Positions 26,651-35,444 are shown, numbered from the stretch's first letter. The stretch: 64,000 nt of DNA from JABCPE02 sp963516675 (GCA_963516675.1 CAUQBH010000001.1:62001-126000), one strand, 5' to 3'. The notes: generated by a model not told the origin, from the letters alone. Program-made: numbers and translations.

Positions 26651-27445
26651 TTATTTATAAATTTCTGATATTCCCTCTTCATTAACTCCATCTATTTTAG
26701 GCGTTTTTGTATTCTTAAAGCCTTCTTCTAATACCTTATTTAGTTTTTTATCTCCTTTTACAATCAAATCTACTAAATCCATCCCTTCAACAACAAAATC
26801 TTGTATTGTAGGATTTTCAATAGCCTTCAGATCACTTATTCCATCGAATTTCAATTTCTCTTCTATTTCCTTTCCTAAACTAAAATTTTTCTCATTGTAT
26901 ACTGACAAAACAAGTTTAGTATCTTGAAAATATGTATCTGATTTATAGAAATTCTTCAGATATATCGCCACAAAAGAAGACATCCACCCATTAAGATGTA
27001 TCACATCTGGCACCCAATTCAGTTTCTTGATGGTTTCTATCACTCCTCTTGTAAAGAATATAGCTCTCTCATCATTATCCTCAAAAGGTTTTCCCTCTTC
27101 ATCTACATAATAAGACTTTCTCTTGAAATACTCATCATTATCTATAAAATACACCTGTAACCTTTCCCCTGGTAAAGATGCCACTTTTACTATCAAAGGC
27201 TGATCCAAATCATTTATAATAATATTCATTCCTGAAAGACGGATCACCTCATGCAACTGATATTTTCTTTCGCTAATCAGCCCAAATCTTGGCATAAAAA
27301 CCCTAACATCATTTCCTTCCTGATGCATTTTCAGAGCCATCTTATTCACTTCTGAAGCCATATTTGTCCCCTCTTGATAAGGAAACATCTCCGTAGTGAC
27401 ATATAGAATTTTTTGATTTGACATACTGCTTATTTCTATTGACAT
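26651..27445 (-). CDS. Short glycogen/starch synthase-like protein (GT5 N-terminal domain only)
   Basis: 264 aa. The start KILYVTTEMFPYQEGTNMASEVNKM and VPDVIHLNGWMSSFVAIYL match the N-terminal Rossmann domain of GT5 starch synthases. The C-terminal GT-B domain that binds the sugar nucleotide is absent, so normal glucosyltransferase activity is doubtful. The GG-type loop after the first strand reads YQEGT, lacking the usual KTGGL sequence. It leads the glmS operon. Either a regulatory or binding protein, or a family with a changed role. Confidence 0.75.
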   Translation of the reverse strand: MSIEISSMSNQKILYVTTEMFPYQEGTNMASEVNKMALKMHQEGNDVRVFMPRFGLISERKYQLHEVIRLSGMNIIINDLDQPLIVKVASLPGERLQVYFIDNDEYFKRKSYYVDEEGKPFEDNDERAIFFTRGVIETIKKLNWVPDVIHLNGWMSSFVAIYLKNFYKSDTYFQDTKLVLSVYNEKNFSLGKEIEEKLKFDGISDLKAIENPTIQDFVVEGMDLVDLIVKGDKKLNKVLEEGFKNTKTPKIDGVNEEGISEIYK

Positions 27446-27494
27446 AAGTCAATTCATTCTGCAAAGTTACAAAATTAAATTCATTTATAAACAA

Positions 27495-27525
27495 CAAAAG
27501 TCTTATCAAAAATGATAAGACCCTG
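27495..27525 (-). terminator. Terminator after serA
   Basis: On the minus strand GTCTTATCA, loop TTTT, TGATAAGAC (complement of 27500-27521) is followed by TTTTGTTGTT. Confidence 0.75.
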
Positions 27526-27545
27526 ATAGTATTGCACTTATATTT

Positions 27546-28496
27546 TTATTTTAAAATTGATATAATCTGTTCTGCTAGTGAAATCCCGATTCTATCCTGC
27601 GCTTCATTAGTAGAAGCTCCTGTATGAGGAGTTAATGAAATTTTCGGATGAGATAGAATACTCTTAGCAGGTGTAGGCTCATTGATGAATACATCCAGCC
27701 CAGCAAAAGCCAATTTACCGCTATCCAAAGCTTTTAGAAGCGCTTCTTCATCCACCACTCCACCTCTTGCACAGTTCACAAGCGCAGCTCCATTTTTCAT
27801 TAAATCAAATTCTTTTTGCCCAATAACAAATTCTTTTTGAGCTGGAACATGAAGCGTAACGAAATCTGCTTCTTTTAGAACTTCTTCTTTAGACTGAGTT
27901 TTGATTTCAAAATCTACTGACTGCCCATTGAAAAATTCTACTTTCAAATTTACTTTTTCAGCAAAATTATCCACCGCTAAAACTCTCATTCCCAGACCTA
28001 AAGCCATTTTAGCCACTTCCTGACCAATTCTACCAAAACCAATGATACCAATAGTTTTCCCTCTCAGCTCCACGCCTTTTGTATAAGCTTTTTTAAGCTC
28101 TGCGAATTTAGAATCACCTTCTACTGGCATTTTTCGGTTAGAATCCGTTAAAAATCTACATCCTGAAAACAAATGAGCAAAAACCAATTCTGCCACAGAT
28201 GCTGACGAAGCCGCAGGTGTATTAATTACATTGATACCTTTTTCTCGTGCATATTCCACATCTATATTATCCATTCCTACACCACCTCTACCGATGATTT
28301 TCAAAGAAGGACAAGCATCTATGATATCCTTTCTTACTTTGGTTGCACTACGCACTAGAAGCGTTCTCACTTGGTTTTCATTGATATAGTTTATCAATTC
28401 TTCCTGTGGAACTTTGGTTGTAATCACCTCAAAACCTGCTTTTTGCAAACCATCAATTCCAGACTGGTCTAAGCCGTCATTTGCTAATACTTTCAT
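27546..28496 (-). CDS. serA: D-2-hydroxyacid dehydrogenase, short 3-phosphoglycerate dehydrogenase type
   Basis: NAD-dependent oxidation of 3-phosphoglycerate, the entry to serine synthesis (assignment by family). 316 aa. Catalytic-domain motifs IIGRGGVGMDNIDVEYAREK and NTPAASSASVAELVFAHLFS come first. The NAD-binding motif GKTIGIIGFGRIGQEVAKMA is at about residues 145-164, then LVNCARGGVVDEEALLKAL and LTPHTGASTNEAQ with the catalytic His. There is no C-terminal ACT domain. The -7 element TATCTTTG is the complement of 28536-28543. Confidence 0.85.
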   Translation of the reverse strand: MKVLANDGLDQSGIDGLQKAGFEVITTKVPQEELINYINENQVRTLLVRSATKVRKDIIDACPSLKIIGRGGVGMDNIDVEYAREKGINVINTPAASSASVAELVFAHLFSGCRFLTDSNRKMPVEGDSKFAELKKAYTKGVELRGKTIGIIGFGRIGQEVAKMALGLGMRVLAVDNFAEKVNLKVEFFNGQSVDFEIKTQSKEEVLKEADFVTLHVPAQKEFVIGQKEFDLMKNGAALVNCARGGVVDEEALLKALDSGKLAFAGLDVFINEPTPAKSILSHPKISLTPHTGASTNEAQDRIGISLAEQIISILK

Positions 28497-28613
28497 AATA
28501 ATATTTTTAATAAATTCCTAATAATAGTTATCCCACAAAGATATAAATTTGATTTTAAATATTTGATATTTCCAGACTAAAATAAATTGCTAAATTTGTC
28601 CTTTATTGAACAA

Positions 28614-29126
28614 ATGGAAGAAAAAGTAGTTTTAATCACTCCGAATGATGAATTTTTAGGCGTAATGAACAAGCAGGAAGCCCACGAAAAGGGAGTTCTA
28701 CATCGTGCTTTTTCTGTTTTTTTGTTTAATGCAAAGGGAGAAATGCTCCTGCAAAAAAGGGCTGGTTCTAAATACCATTCGCCCAATCTATGGACTAATG
28801 CAGTCTGCTCCCACCCTCGCGAGGGAGAATCCTATAAAGAAGCCGCTCTGAGGCGCATGCAGGAAGAACTTGGGATTTATGCTGATATAGAGGAAAAATT
28901 CCATTTCATCTATAAAGCTGATGTAGGACAAGGGCTTTGGGAGCATGAGCTGGACTATGTTTTCACTGGATTTTTTGAAGGTGATTTTAGCCTAAATTTG
29001 GAGGAAGTTTCGGAAGTCCGCTACATTTCCACAGAGGATTTGGACAGAGAAATGAAAGAAAAACCAGAAAACTTCACAGAATGGTTTAAAATAATACTCA
29101 ACGAATACAAACAGCATTTATCATGA
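28614..29126 (+). CDS. idi: Isopentenyl-diphosphate delta-isomerase, type I (Nudix fold)
   Basis: Interconverts isopentenyl and dimethylallyl diphosphate for isoprenoid synthesis. 170 aa from the ATG at 28614; an upstream TTG at 28587 is unlikely. Nudix-type layout: GVLHRAFSVFLFNAKGEMLL, then LWTNAVCSHPREGESYKEAA with the active-site Cys, RRMQEELGIYADI, and YVFTGFFEGDF. The stop overlaps the next gene (ATGA at 29123-29126). It heads a tightly packed run that continues through four paralogues into gcvT. Confidence 0.95.
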   Translation: MEEKVVLITPNDEFLGVMNKQEAHEKGVLHRAFSVFLFNAKGEMLLQKRAGSKYHSPNLWTNAVCSHPREGESYKEAALRRMQEELGIYADIEEKFHFIYKADVGQGLWEHELDYVFTGFFEGDFSLNLEEVSEVRYISTEDLDREMKEKPENFTEWFKIILNEYKQHLS

Positions 29127-29575
29127 AAAAATTATTATTTAAATTATTTTTCACATTGGCTTTCGCTTCTATTTCCCTGCACGGACAGGAGAAAATACAG
29201 CAGGTAGAAGTCCATATATTTGGAGGAATGGCTCTTTATTCAAGCCGATACACTTTCAATTCTCTAAAAAAAGAATTTAGCGCAAAACCTCTAATGGGAC
29301 AAAAAGAAGAACTCCCAAAGGAAATTTCGCTACCAAACACACCCAAGAACTGGGAAGCTTTCACTAAAAAAATAAATCTGAATAAATTCAAAGAACTGAA
29401 AGATGGTCCCAGCGAACAGGCTGCTGATGGGCAGGACAAGGTCATTATCATCAAAACTAATAAAAAGACTTATAGAAAAATGAATGCTTACGGCAACGAC
29501 CATGACAGGGAAACTTGGTACGATTTACAACAAATCATTGCAGAGGAATTTGGAAAAAAGGCATTTATGATATAA
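29123..29575 (+). CDS. Secreted protein of unknown function, tandem paralogue 1
   Basis: 150 aa with a signal peptide (KLLFKLFFTLAFASISLHGQ). I do not recognise the family. The mature part has a beta-rich start, a helix-like PKNWEAFTKKINLNKFKELK, and a Lys-rich VIIIKTNKKTYRKMNAYGND. Its ATG overlaps the idi stop. Bases 29171-29528 are identical to 29637-29994 in paralogue 2, so the duplication or conversion is very recent. Confidence 0.75.
   Translation: MKKLLFKLFFTLAFASISLHGQEKIQQVEVHIFGGMALYSSRYTFNSLKKEFSAKPLMGQKEELPKEISLPNTPKNWEAFTKKINLNKFKELKDGPSEQAADGQDKVIIIKTNKKTYRKMNAYGNDHDRETWYDLQQIIAEEFGKKAFMI
29171..29528 (+). repeat. 358-bp direct repeat, copy 1 (copy 2 at 29637-29994)
   Basis: Read side by side, the two stretches show no difference over 358 bp, at an offset of 466 bp. 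The flanks (signal-peptide codons and the 3' end) differ. A third, diverged copy lies about 30080-30460. Confidence 0.85.
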
Positions 29576-29588
29576 ATAAACTATTTTT

Positions 29589-30029
29589 ATGAAAAAATTA
29601 TTGTTTAAACTTTTTTTTGCATTAGCCTTTGTTTCCATTTCCCTGCACGGACAGGAGAAAATACAGCAGGTAGAAGTCCATATATTTGGAGGAATGGCTC
29701 TTTATTCAAGCCGATACACTTTCAATTCTCTAAAAAAAGAATTTAGCGCAAAACCTCTAATGGGACAAAAAGAAGAACTCCCAAAGGAAATTTCGCTACC
29801 AAACACACCCAAGAACTGGGAAGCTTTCACTAAAAAAATAAATCTGAATAAATTCAAAGAACTGAAAGATGGTCCCAGCGAACAGGCTGCTGATGGGCAG
29901 GACAAGGTCATTATCATCAAAACTAATAAAAAGACTTATAGAAAAATGAATGCTTACGGCAACGACCATGACAGGGAAACTTGGTACGATTTACTACAAA
30001 TCATCGCAGAGGAATTTGAAAAAATATGA
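29589..30029 (+). CDS. Secreted protein of unknown function, tandem paralogue 2
   Basis: 146 aa, identical to paralogue 1 over most of the mature protein. It differs in a few signal-peptide residues and in the last residues (EEFEKI), where it runs straight into the next gene with an ATGA overlap (30026-30029). The identical nucleotide tract includes synonymous sites, which points to recent copying and not to selection on the protein alone. Confidence 0.75.
   Translation: MKKLLFKLFFALAFVSISLHGQEKIQQVEVHIFGGMALYSSRYTFNSLKKEFSAKPLMGQKEELPKEISLPNTPKNWEAFTKKINLNKFKELKDGPSEQAADGQDKVIIIKTNKKTYRKMNAYGNDHDRETWYDLLQIIAEEFEKI
29637..29994 (+). repeat. 358-bp direct repeat, copy 2 (copy 1 at 29171-29528)
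   Basis: Second copy of the identical tract; see copy 1. Such tandem copies can expand or contract by recombination. Confidence 0.85.
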
Positions 30030-30478
30030 AAAAATTATTGTTTAAACTATTTTTTGCATTGGCTTTCACTTCTATTTCCCTGCACGGACAGGAGAAAATA
30101 CAGCAAGTGGAATTTAGTTGTTTTGGAGGAAGAGCTCTTTATTCAAGCCGATATACCCTCAATTCTTTAAAAAAAGAATTTAGCGCAAAACTTCTAATGG
30201 AACAAAACAAAGAACTTCCAGAGGAAATTTCGCTACCAAACACGCCCAAGAACTGGGAAGCTTTCACTAAAAAAATAAATCTGAACAAATTCAAAAAACT
30301 GAAAGATGGACCTAGCCAACAGGCTTTTGATGGACAGGACAAGGTCATTATCATCAAAACTGATAAAAAGACTTATAGAAAAATGAACGCCAGCGGCAAC
30401 GACCATGACAGGGAAGTTTGGTATGATTTACTACAAATCATCGCAAAGGAATTTGGAAAGAAAAGTATTTATGAATAA
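30026..30478 (+). CDS. Secreted protein of unknown function, tandem paralogue 3
   Basis: 150 aa with the same signal-peptide type and domain as paralogues 1 and 2 (NTPKNWEAFTKKINLNKFKK, VIIIKTDKKTYRKMNASGND), but with many substitutions (for example FSCFGGRALYSSRYTLNS). It is the older copy of the array. ATGA overlap with paralogue 2, then a 12-bp gap to paralogue 4. Confidence 0.75.
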   Translation: MKKLLFKLFFALAFTSISLHGQEKIQQVEFSCFGGRALYSSRYTLNSLKKEFSAKLLMEQNKELPEEISLPNTPKNWEAFTKKINLNKFKKLKDGPSQQAFDGQDKVIIIKTDKKTYRKMNASGNDHDREVWYDLLQIIAKEFGKKSIYE

Positions 30479-30490
30479 ATAAACAATTTT

Positions 30491-30997
30491 ATGAAAAAGT
30501 TTTTCTTTATTTTCGTTTTGTATTGGCTTCATTCTTGTAATGGAACAGAGAAAGCAATGGCCACCAGCCCAGACACTCAGAAAACCAGCATTTCTGAAAA
30601 ACAAAATGCTGAGAAAATAGAAAGGATAATTTATTCTCAAACAGGAGGAGATACAGGTGGTAAAAATGTATATTTAGTGATAACCAAAGATTCTATTATT
30701 TATCGTCTTACAGAAGGTGTAACTGATGAAAAAACCATAGCAAATTTGTCATTAAATAACAATAATAAAGACTGGGAGGCGTTCATTGATAAAATTGATT
30801 TAGAGGATTTTGAAAAGGGAAAACCAAGCAAAGAACTGATAATGGATCTCCCTACAACAAAAATCATAATAAAAACTGATAAAAAAGAATATTCTAAAAC
30901 TAATATTCAAAACAATAAAACTTGGGATTACATTACAAAACAAATTATAGACATAAAATACTCAAAATTAAATAATCATTTAAATTTAGAAAAATGA
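30491..30997 (+). CDS. Lipoprotein, distant tandem paralogue 4
   Basis: 168 aa. The lipoprotein-type signal peptide ends YWLHSC, unlike the plain signals of copies 1-3. The mature part keeps the same plan (NKDWEAFIDKIDLEDFEKGK and TKIIIKTDKKEYSKTN align with the paralogues) but is otherwise diverged. Its stop overlaps the gcvT start (ATGA at 30994-30997). Function unknown. Confidence 0.7.
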   Translation: MKKFFFIFVLYWLHSCNGTEKAMATSPDTQKTSISEKQNAEKIERIIYSQTGGDTGGKNVYLVITKDSIIYRLTEGVTDEKTIANLSLNNNNKDWEAFIDKIDLEDFEKGKPSKELIMDLPTTKIIIKTDKKEYSKTNIQNNKTWDYITKQIIDIKYSKLNNHLNLEK

Positions 30998-32076
30998 AAA
31001 AAACAGCACTTTATAACAAACATGTAGAACTCGGCGCTAAAATGGTGCCTTTCGCTGGTTTTGATATGCCTGTCCAATATGCTGGCGTGACGGAAGAACA
31101 TTTCGCTGTGAGAGAAAAAGCAGGAATGTTTGATGTATCACACATGGGACAGTTCATCATAGAAGGCGCAGGCGCGAAAGACCTTCTGCAATATGTAACG
31201 ACCAACGACCTAAATACACTGACTGATGGAAAAGCACAGTATTCCTGCCTTCCAAACGGAAAAGGAGGAATAGTGGATGACCTCATCATCTACAAAATGG
31301 CGGACGAAGTGTATTTCGTGGTGGTCAATGCTTCTAACATTGAAAAAGACTGGAATCATATTTCTAAATTCAATGAAAAATTCGGAGCAAAAATGACCAA
31401 TATTTCCGATGAAACTTCTCTAATCGCTATCCAAGGGCCTTTGGCAACACAGATTTTACAAAAGCTAACCAGCACTAATCTTTCCGAAATCCCTTATTAT
31501 CATTTCACTATCGGAACAGTGGACGGCGTGCAGGATGTAATCATCTCAAACACAGGCTACACAGGAAGCGGCGGATTTGAGATTTATTTTAAAAGTGAAA
31601 TTTCCGAGCAGCTCTGGAACGCCCTCACAGAAGCGGGAAAAGAGGAAGGACTCGTGCCATGCGGGCTGGCAGCAAGAGATACTCTGAGATTAGAAAAAGG
31701 ATTCTGCCTTTATGGGAATGATATTGATGATTCTACTTCTCCACTGGAAGCTGGTCTAGGCTGGATTACGAAACTTGGAAAAGGTGATTTCGTGGATGCT
31801 GAATTTTTCAAAAAACAGAAAGAAGAAGGCGTTTCGCGCAAGCTAGTTGGTTTTGAATTACTTGAAAAAGGCGTTCCAAGACACGACTACCCAGTGGTGG
31901 ACGCAGAAGGAAATGTCATCGGAAAAGTGACTTCTGGAACCTCTTCGCCAATGAAAAAAATAGGACTTGGGCTGGCTTATGTGAAAACTGAATTTTCTAA
32001 ACCAGAATCCACTATTTTCATCCAAATAAGAAATAAAAACATTCCTGCGAAGGTGGTGAAAACGCCTTTTGTTTAA
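30994..32076 (+). CDS. gcvT: Aminomethyltransferase, glycine cleavage T protein
   Basis: Moves the aminomethyl carbon from the H protein to tetrahydrofolate. 360 aa. Motifs KMVPFAGFDMPVQYAGVTEE, MFDVSHMGQF, the folate-site QYSCLPNGKGGIVDDLI, GYTGSGGFEIYF and CGLAARDTLRLEKGFCLYG are all present. gcvP lies 8 kb away in the same direction; gcvH is not in the window. Translationally coupled to the lipoprotein gene upstream. Confidence 0.96.
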   Translation: MKKTALYNKHVELGAKMVPFAGFDMPVQYAGVTEEHFAVREKAGMFDVSHMGQFIIEGAGAKDLLQYVTTNDLNTLTDGKAQYSCLPNGKGGIVDDLIIYKMADEVYFVVVNASNIEKDWNHISKFNEKFGAKMTNISDETSLIAIQGPLATQILQKLTSTNLSEIPYYHFTIGTVDGVQDVIISNTGYTGSGGFEIYFKSEISEQLWNALTEAGKEEGLVPCGLAARDTLRLEKGFCLYGNDIDDSTSPLEAGLGWITKLGKGDFVDAEFFKKQKEEGVSRKLVGFELLEKGVPRHDYPVVDAEGNVIGKVTSGTSSPMKKIGLGLAYVKTEFSKPESTIFIQIRNKNIPAKVVKTPFV

Positions 32077-32105
32077 GATTTTAATTAAATTTTTAGATTA
32101 TATTT

Positions 32106-32669
32106 ATGAAAAAAACATTTGCATTTATCTTGTTGAGTATTATTTCATTAGCAAAGGCTCAGCTGACTGACATTAGATACATTCCTGTAATTTCTACCGA
32201 TACTATTTCCACCAAGGCTAATCTTTACCCTCATGTATTGAGCAAAAACAAATTCAATCCATTAGTTTTTGAAAACGGCTTTAAAGTCGGCGAAAGAAGA
32301 GAGGCAGTGAGACTTTGGGACAAGGATATTTTTTACCTTGAATTCACCGATAGAAAAATGAACAAAAGAGTTTTCCGACAAATGCCAGAGCTAAAGAAAA
32401 ACGGAAAATTATTTGAAATCATGCTGCAAGGAGATGTTTCTTGGTACAGAAGATATTTCAGCTACAGAGCTGACACTTGGGATGCCAACTACGAGCACGA
32501 AGACTATTTCGTAAAAGGTGATGAGATTGTAAACATCCCTGTAAAAGGCAGATACAAGAAAAAACTAAAAGCTCTGCTTTCTGACAAACCAGAAATCGCG
32601 AAGGAAGTAGACCGTATGGTAGGCGACCGCGACATCAGAGAAATTTTAGAAAAATACAACAGCAAATAA
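32106..32669 (+). CDS. Secreted protein of unknown function
   Basis: 187 aa with a signal peptide (KKTFAFILLSIISLAKAQ). The mature part is basic and aromatic, with DKDIFYLEFTDRKMNKRVFR and YRRYFSYRADTWDANYEHED. No family is recognised. It follows gcvT by 29 bp and ends at a strong terminator. Confidence 0.65.
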   Translation: MKKTFAFILLSIISLAKAQLTDIRYIPVISTDTISTKANLYPHVLSKNKFNPLVFENGFKVGERREAVRLWDKDIFYLEFTDRKMNKRVFRQMPELKKNGKLFEIMLQGDVSWYRRYFSYRADTWDANYEHEDYFVKGDEIVNIPVKGRYKKKLKALLSDKPEIAKEVDRMVGDRDIREILEKYNSK

Positions 32670-32672
32670 GAA

Positions 32673-32702
32673 AAAATCCCTCTAAATAAGAGGGATTTTA
32701 TT
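32673..32702 (+). terminator. Terminator between the secreted-protein gene and prmC
   Basis: AAAATCCCTCT (32673-32683), loop AAATA, AGAGGGATTTT (32689-32699). Serves both convergent genes. Confidence 0.85.
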
Positions 32703-33543
32703 TTTCGCCAATCACAAATCGGTCATTTTCTGACAAATCCTTTATAAGTTCGGATTTCGCAAGAACATCCTGAAACAGCTGCAATGTTTCTTTTCCTAAT
32801 TTTTGGTTGATTTCCAAAAAAACAAAGCCTCCTTTTTTCAGATGATTTTCAGAGTCTTGGGCTATTTTTTCATAAAAGGCAAGAACTCTGTTTTCAGGAG
32901 CGAAAAGCGCTATATTTGGTTCAAAATTCTTCACTGAATACGGAATTTCTCCCTTCTCTAAAACATCTATATACGGAGGATTGCTCACTATTATATCATA
33001 AATTTCATCCAGTTTTCCAGTCAAATAATCTTTCTGAATAAAATTGACTTTCACCTTATGAAAATCGGCGTTTTTTTTGGCTATATTTAGTGCTTTTTCA
33101 GAAATGTCGATACTGCTGACCTCCGCATTTGGGAATATTTTTGCCAAAGAAATACTGATGCAGCCGCTCCCTGTCCCTACATCCAGAATTTTTAGTTTTT
33201 CTTTTTTCAGATGGCCTAGTCTGCTTTCTATCAATTCTATCAATTCCTCTGTTTCAGGGCGTGGAATGAGGACATTTTCATCAACGAAAAATTTATTTCC
33301 ATAAAAATAAGTTTCGCCCAAAATCTGCTGATAAGGTTTTCCTTCTTTTAGTATGGATACGGTTTTCAAAAACTCATTTTGGTTTTCGGCTGAAATAGAA
33401 TTTTCGAGCTGTGAGCGAATATCTATCTTATTCAGATTCAATATTTTTTCACAAAAAATAAAAAATAATTCTTTGCACTCTGCCGAAGTATAAAGGCTTT
33501 GGAGCTCCTCGGAAAAAAGATTTTTGACTTGGTTGATGGTCAT
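32698..33543 (-). CDS. prmC: Peptide chain release factor N5-glutamine methyltransferase
   Basis: Methylates the GGQ glutamine of release factors RF1 and RF2. 281 aa from the ATG at 33541-33543; a GTG at 33561 would add six residues but lies in the DnaA-box region. The SAM-binding motif ILDVGTGSGCISISLAK and the diagnostic NPPY (IIVSNPPYIDVLEKGEI) are present. Divergent from parA. Confidence 0.95.
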   Translation of the reverse strand: MTINQVKNLFSEELQSLYTSAECKELFFIFCEKILNLNKIDIRSQLENSISAENQNEFLKTVSILKEGKPYQQILGETYFYGNKFFVDENVLIPRPETEELIELIESRLGHLKKEKLKILDVGTGSGCISISLAKIFPNAEVSSIDISEKALNIAKKNADFHKVKVNFIQKDYLTGKLDEIYDIIVSNPPYIDVLEKGEIPYSVKNFEPNIALFAPENRVLAFYEKIAQDSENHLKKGGFVFLEINQKLGKETLQLFQDVLAKSELIKDLSENDRFVIGEK

Positions 33544-33553
33544 TGAAAAAATT

Positions 33554-33584
33554 TTATCCACAAAGATAAGAAATGTGTGGATAA
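33554..33584. other. Inverted pair of DnaA boxes; candidate replication origin element
   Basis: TTATCCACA at 33554-33562 and its reverse complement TGTGGATAA at 33576-33584 are both perfect matches to the DnaA box, facing each other 13 bp apart between prmC and parA. An AT-rich stretch follows to 33690. With parAB next door and a strand switch in gene direction nearby, this could be part of oriC. The cluster is small for a full origin. Confidence 0.4.
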
Positions 33585-33668
33585 ATTTACGAATAGTTAA
33601 TCTTTTGATTTATAAAGATTTACAGAATTATTGATTTTTGACATGCCGTGAAACATTAAAAATAATTG

Positions 33669-33676
33669 TATTTTTG
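33669..33676 (+). promoter_or_regulatory. -7 element upstream of parA (TATTTTTG)
   Basis: Matches TAnnTTTG and lies 18 bp before the parA ATG. No TTG at the matching -33 distance. Confidence 0.4.
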
Positions 33677-33694
33677 GAGCCTAATATTTTGAAT

Positions 33695-34498
33695 ATGGGT
33701 AAAATTATAGGTGTTGCCAATCAAAAAGGAGGTGTAGGAAAAACTACCACTTCGGTAAATCTAGCCTCTGCATTGGGCGTTTTAGAGAAAAAAGTTTTAT
33801 TAATAGATGCAGACCCACAGGCCAATGCTACTTCTGGTCTGGGTGTAGAGGAAGTTACATATTCCACTTATGACCTTTTGGAACATCACGCCAAAGTCCG
33901 TGAGTGCATCCTTCCTACTTCTTCGCCAAATGTAGATATTATCCCATCTCATATAGATTTAGTAGCAGCAGAGATAGAGCTGGTGGACAAGGAAAACCGT
34001 GAATACATGCTGAAAGAAGCTTTGAAGGAGATAAAAAACGAATATGACTATATCATTATAGACTGTGCGCCTAGTTTAGGGCTTATCACCATCAATGCAC
34101 TTACCGCTGCAGATTCGGTTATTATCCCTGTTCAGTGTGAATATTTCGCATTAGAAGGGCTTGGAAAACTTCTAAACACCATCAAAAACATACAAAGTTT
34201 CCACAATCCTAACTTGGACATTGAAGGACTTCTTCTAACGATGTTTGACTCTCGTCTAAGGCTTTCTAACCAAGTGGTAGAGGAAACCAACTCACATTTC
34301 CCTGAAATCGTTTTCGAAACTATCATCAGCAGAAATACTCGTCTGAGCGAGGCGCCGAGTTTTGGTGAAAGTATCCTAAAATACGATGCAGAGAGCAAAG
34401 GAGCTGTGCAGTATATACAGCTAGCAGAGGAAATTTTGCTGAAAAATGAACAAAAAATTCCGAGCAAAAAGAAGGAAAGTAAAAAATCAAAAAAGTAA
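33695..34498 (+). CDS. parA: ParA/Soj chromosome-partitioning ATPase
   Basis: DNA-binding ATPase that moves ParB-parS complexes. 267 aa from the ATG at 33695; the upstream TTG-started extension is not credible. The deviant Walker A is IIGVANQKGGVGKTTTSVNL at the N-terminus, then LLIDADPQANATSGLG and IIIDCAPSLGLITINAL. The C-terminus is Lys/Ser-rich. Followed 53 bp later by parB. Confidence 0.95.
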   Translation: MGKIIGVANQKGGVGKTTTSVNLASALGVLEKKVLLIDADPQANATSGLGVEEVTYSTYDLLEHHAKVRECILPTSSPNVDIIPSHIDLVAAEIELVDKENREYMLKEALKEIKNEYDYIIIDCAPSLGLITINALTAADSVIIPVQCEYFALEGLGKLLNTIKNIQSFHNPNLDIEGLLLTMFDSRLRLSNQVVEETNSHFPEIVFETIISRNTRLSEAPSFGESILKYDAESKGAVQYIQLAEEILLKNEQKIPSKKKESKKSKK

Positions 34499-34551
34499 AT
34501 CGCTCTGATAATAATTAAGACAAAAAGAGCGTTCGTAAACATACAAAATCT

Positions 34552-35439
34552 ATGAAAGATAAAAAAAGAGCTATGGGGCGTGGTCTCGGAGCTATTCTAA
34601 GTGCTGAGTCCAAAGCCGTGCAGTCTGCGACAGATGCAGGAGCAAAGGATTTGGTAGGAAATATTGTAGAAATCCCTATCGAGGATATCTATCCTAATGC
34701 CAACCAGCCGAGAACTCATTTTGATGAAAAGGCATTGCAGGAACTTGCCGAATCCATCAAGGTTTTGGGGATTATACAACCCATAACTGTAAGAAAAGAC
34801 GGAGCTAAATTTGAGATTATTTCTGGGGAAAGAAGATACCGCGCTTCCAAAATGGCTGGTCTAAAAGAAATCCCTGCCTATGTAAGGCTGGTAAATGACC
34901 AAGAACTGCTGGAAATGGCTTTGGTGGAAAACATCCAGAGAGAAGACTTAGACGCCATAGAAGTAGCCCTTACCTATCAGAGATTATTAGAGGAAATCGG
35001 TCTTACGCAGGAAGCACTCAGCCAGCGCGTAGGGAAAGAGAGAAGTACAATCACCAACTCTATCCGACTTCTAAAACTAAACCCAGATGTTCAGCAGGCG
35101 ATCCGAAATGGTGACATTTCTGCTGGACACGGAAGAGCGATTTTAAGTTTAGAAAACCCTGAAGACCAGCAGGCTTTATTCAAACAAATTGTAAACAACA
35201 GACTAAGTGTAAGACAGGCGGAAGAAGCTGCAAAACATTTCAAAAGTCCAAAAGAAATTTCTATTTCCAAGGAGCCGAAAACCCTTCCGAACAACCTTCG
35301 CAGAGCTGAAAAAACCCTTACTGATGCTCTGGCACTAAAAGTAGAAATAAAATCTTCTGCAAAGGGAGATAAAGGGAAAATAGTCCTTAACTTTGACAAT
35401 GAAGAAGAATTAGAGAAAATCCTCTCTTATTTTAACTAA
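34552..35439 (+). CDS. parB: ParB chromosome-partitioning protein
   Basis: Binds parS and, with ParA, segregates the origin region. 295 aa. N-terminal MGRGLGAIL motif, the CTPase core IIQPITVRKDGAKFEIISGE then RRYRASKMAGLKEIPAYVRL, the helix-turn-helix LTQEALSQRVGKERSTITNS, and a C-terminal dimerisation domain. No parS site was identified by eye in the flanks. Confidence 0.95.
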   Translation: MKDKKRAMGRGLGAILSAESKAVQSATDAGAKDLVGNIVEIPIEDIYPNANQPRTHFDEKALQELAESIKVLGIIQPITVRKDGAKFEIISGERRYRASKMAGLKEIPAYVRLVNDQELLEMALVENIQREDLDAIEVALTYQRLLEEIGLTQEALSQRVGKERSTITNSIRLLKLNPDVQQAIRNGDISAGHGRAILSLENPEDQQALFKQIVNNRLSVRQAEEAAKHFKSPKEISISKEPKTLPNNLRRAEKTLTDALALKVEIKSSAKGDKGKIVLNFDNEEELEKILSYFN

Positions 35440-35444
35440 ATCAA

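Noticed and set aside
33544..33561. Upstream GTG start for prmC (six extra residues)
   Set aside because: The ATG at 33541-33543 gives the usual PrmC N-terminus, and the extension lies inside the DnaA-box region.
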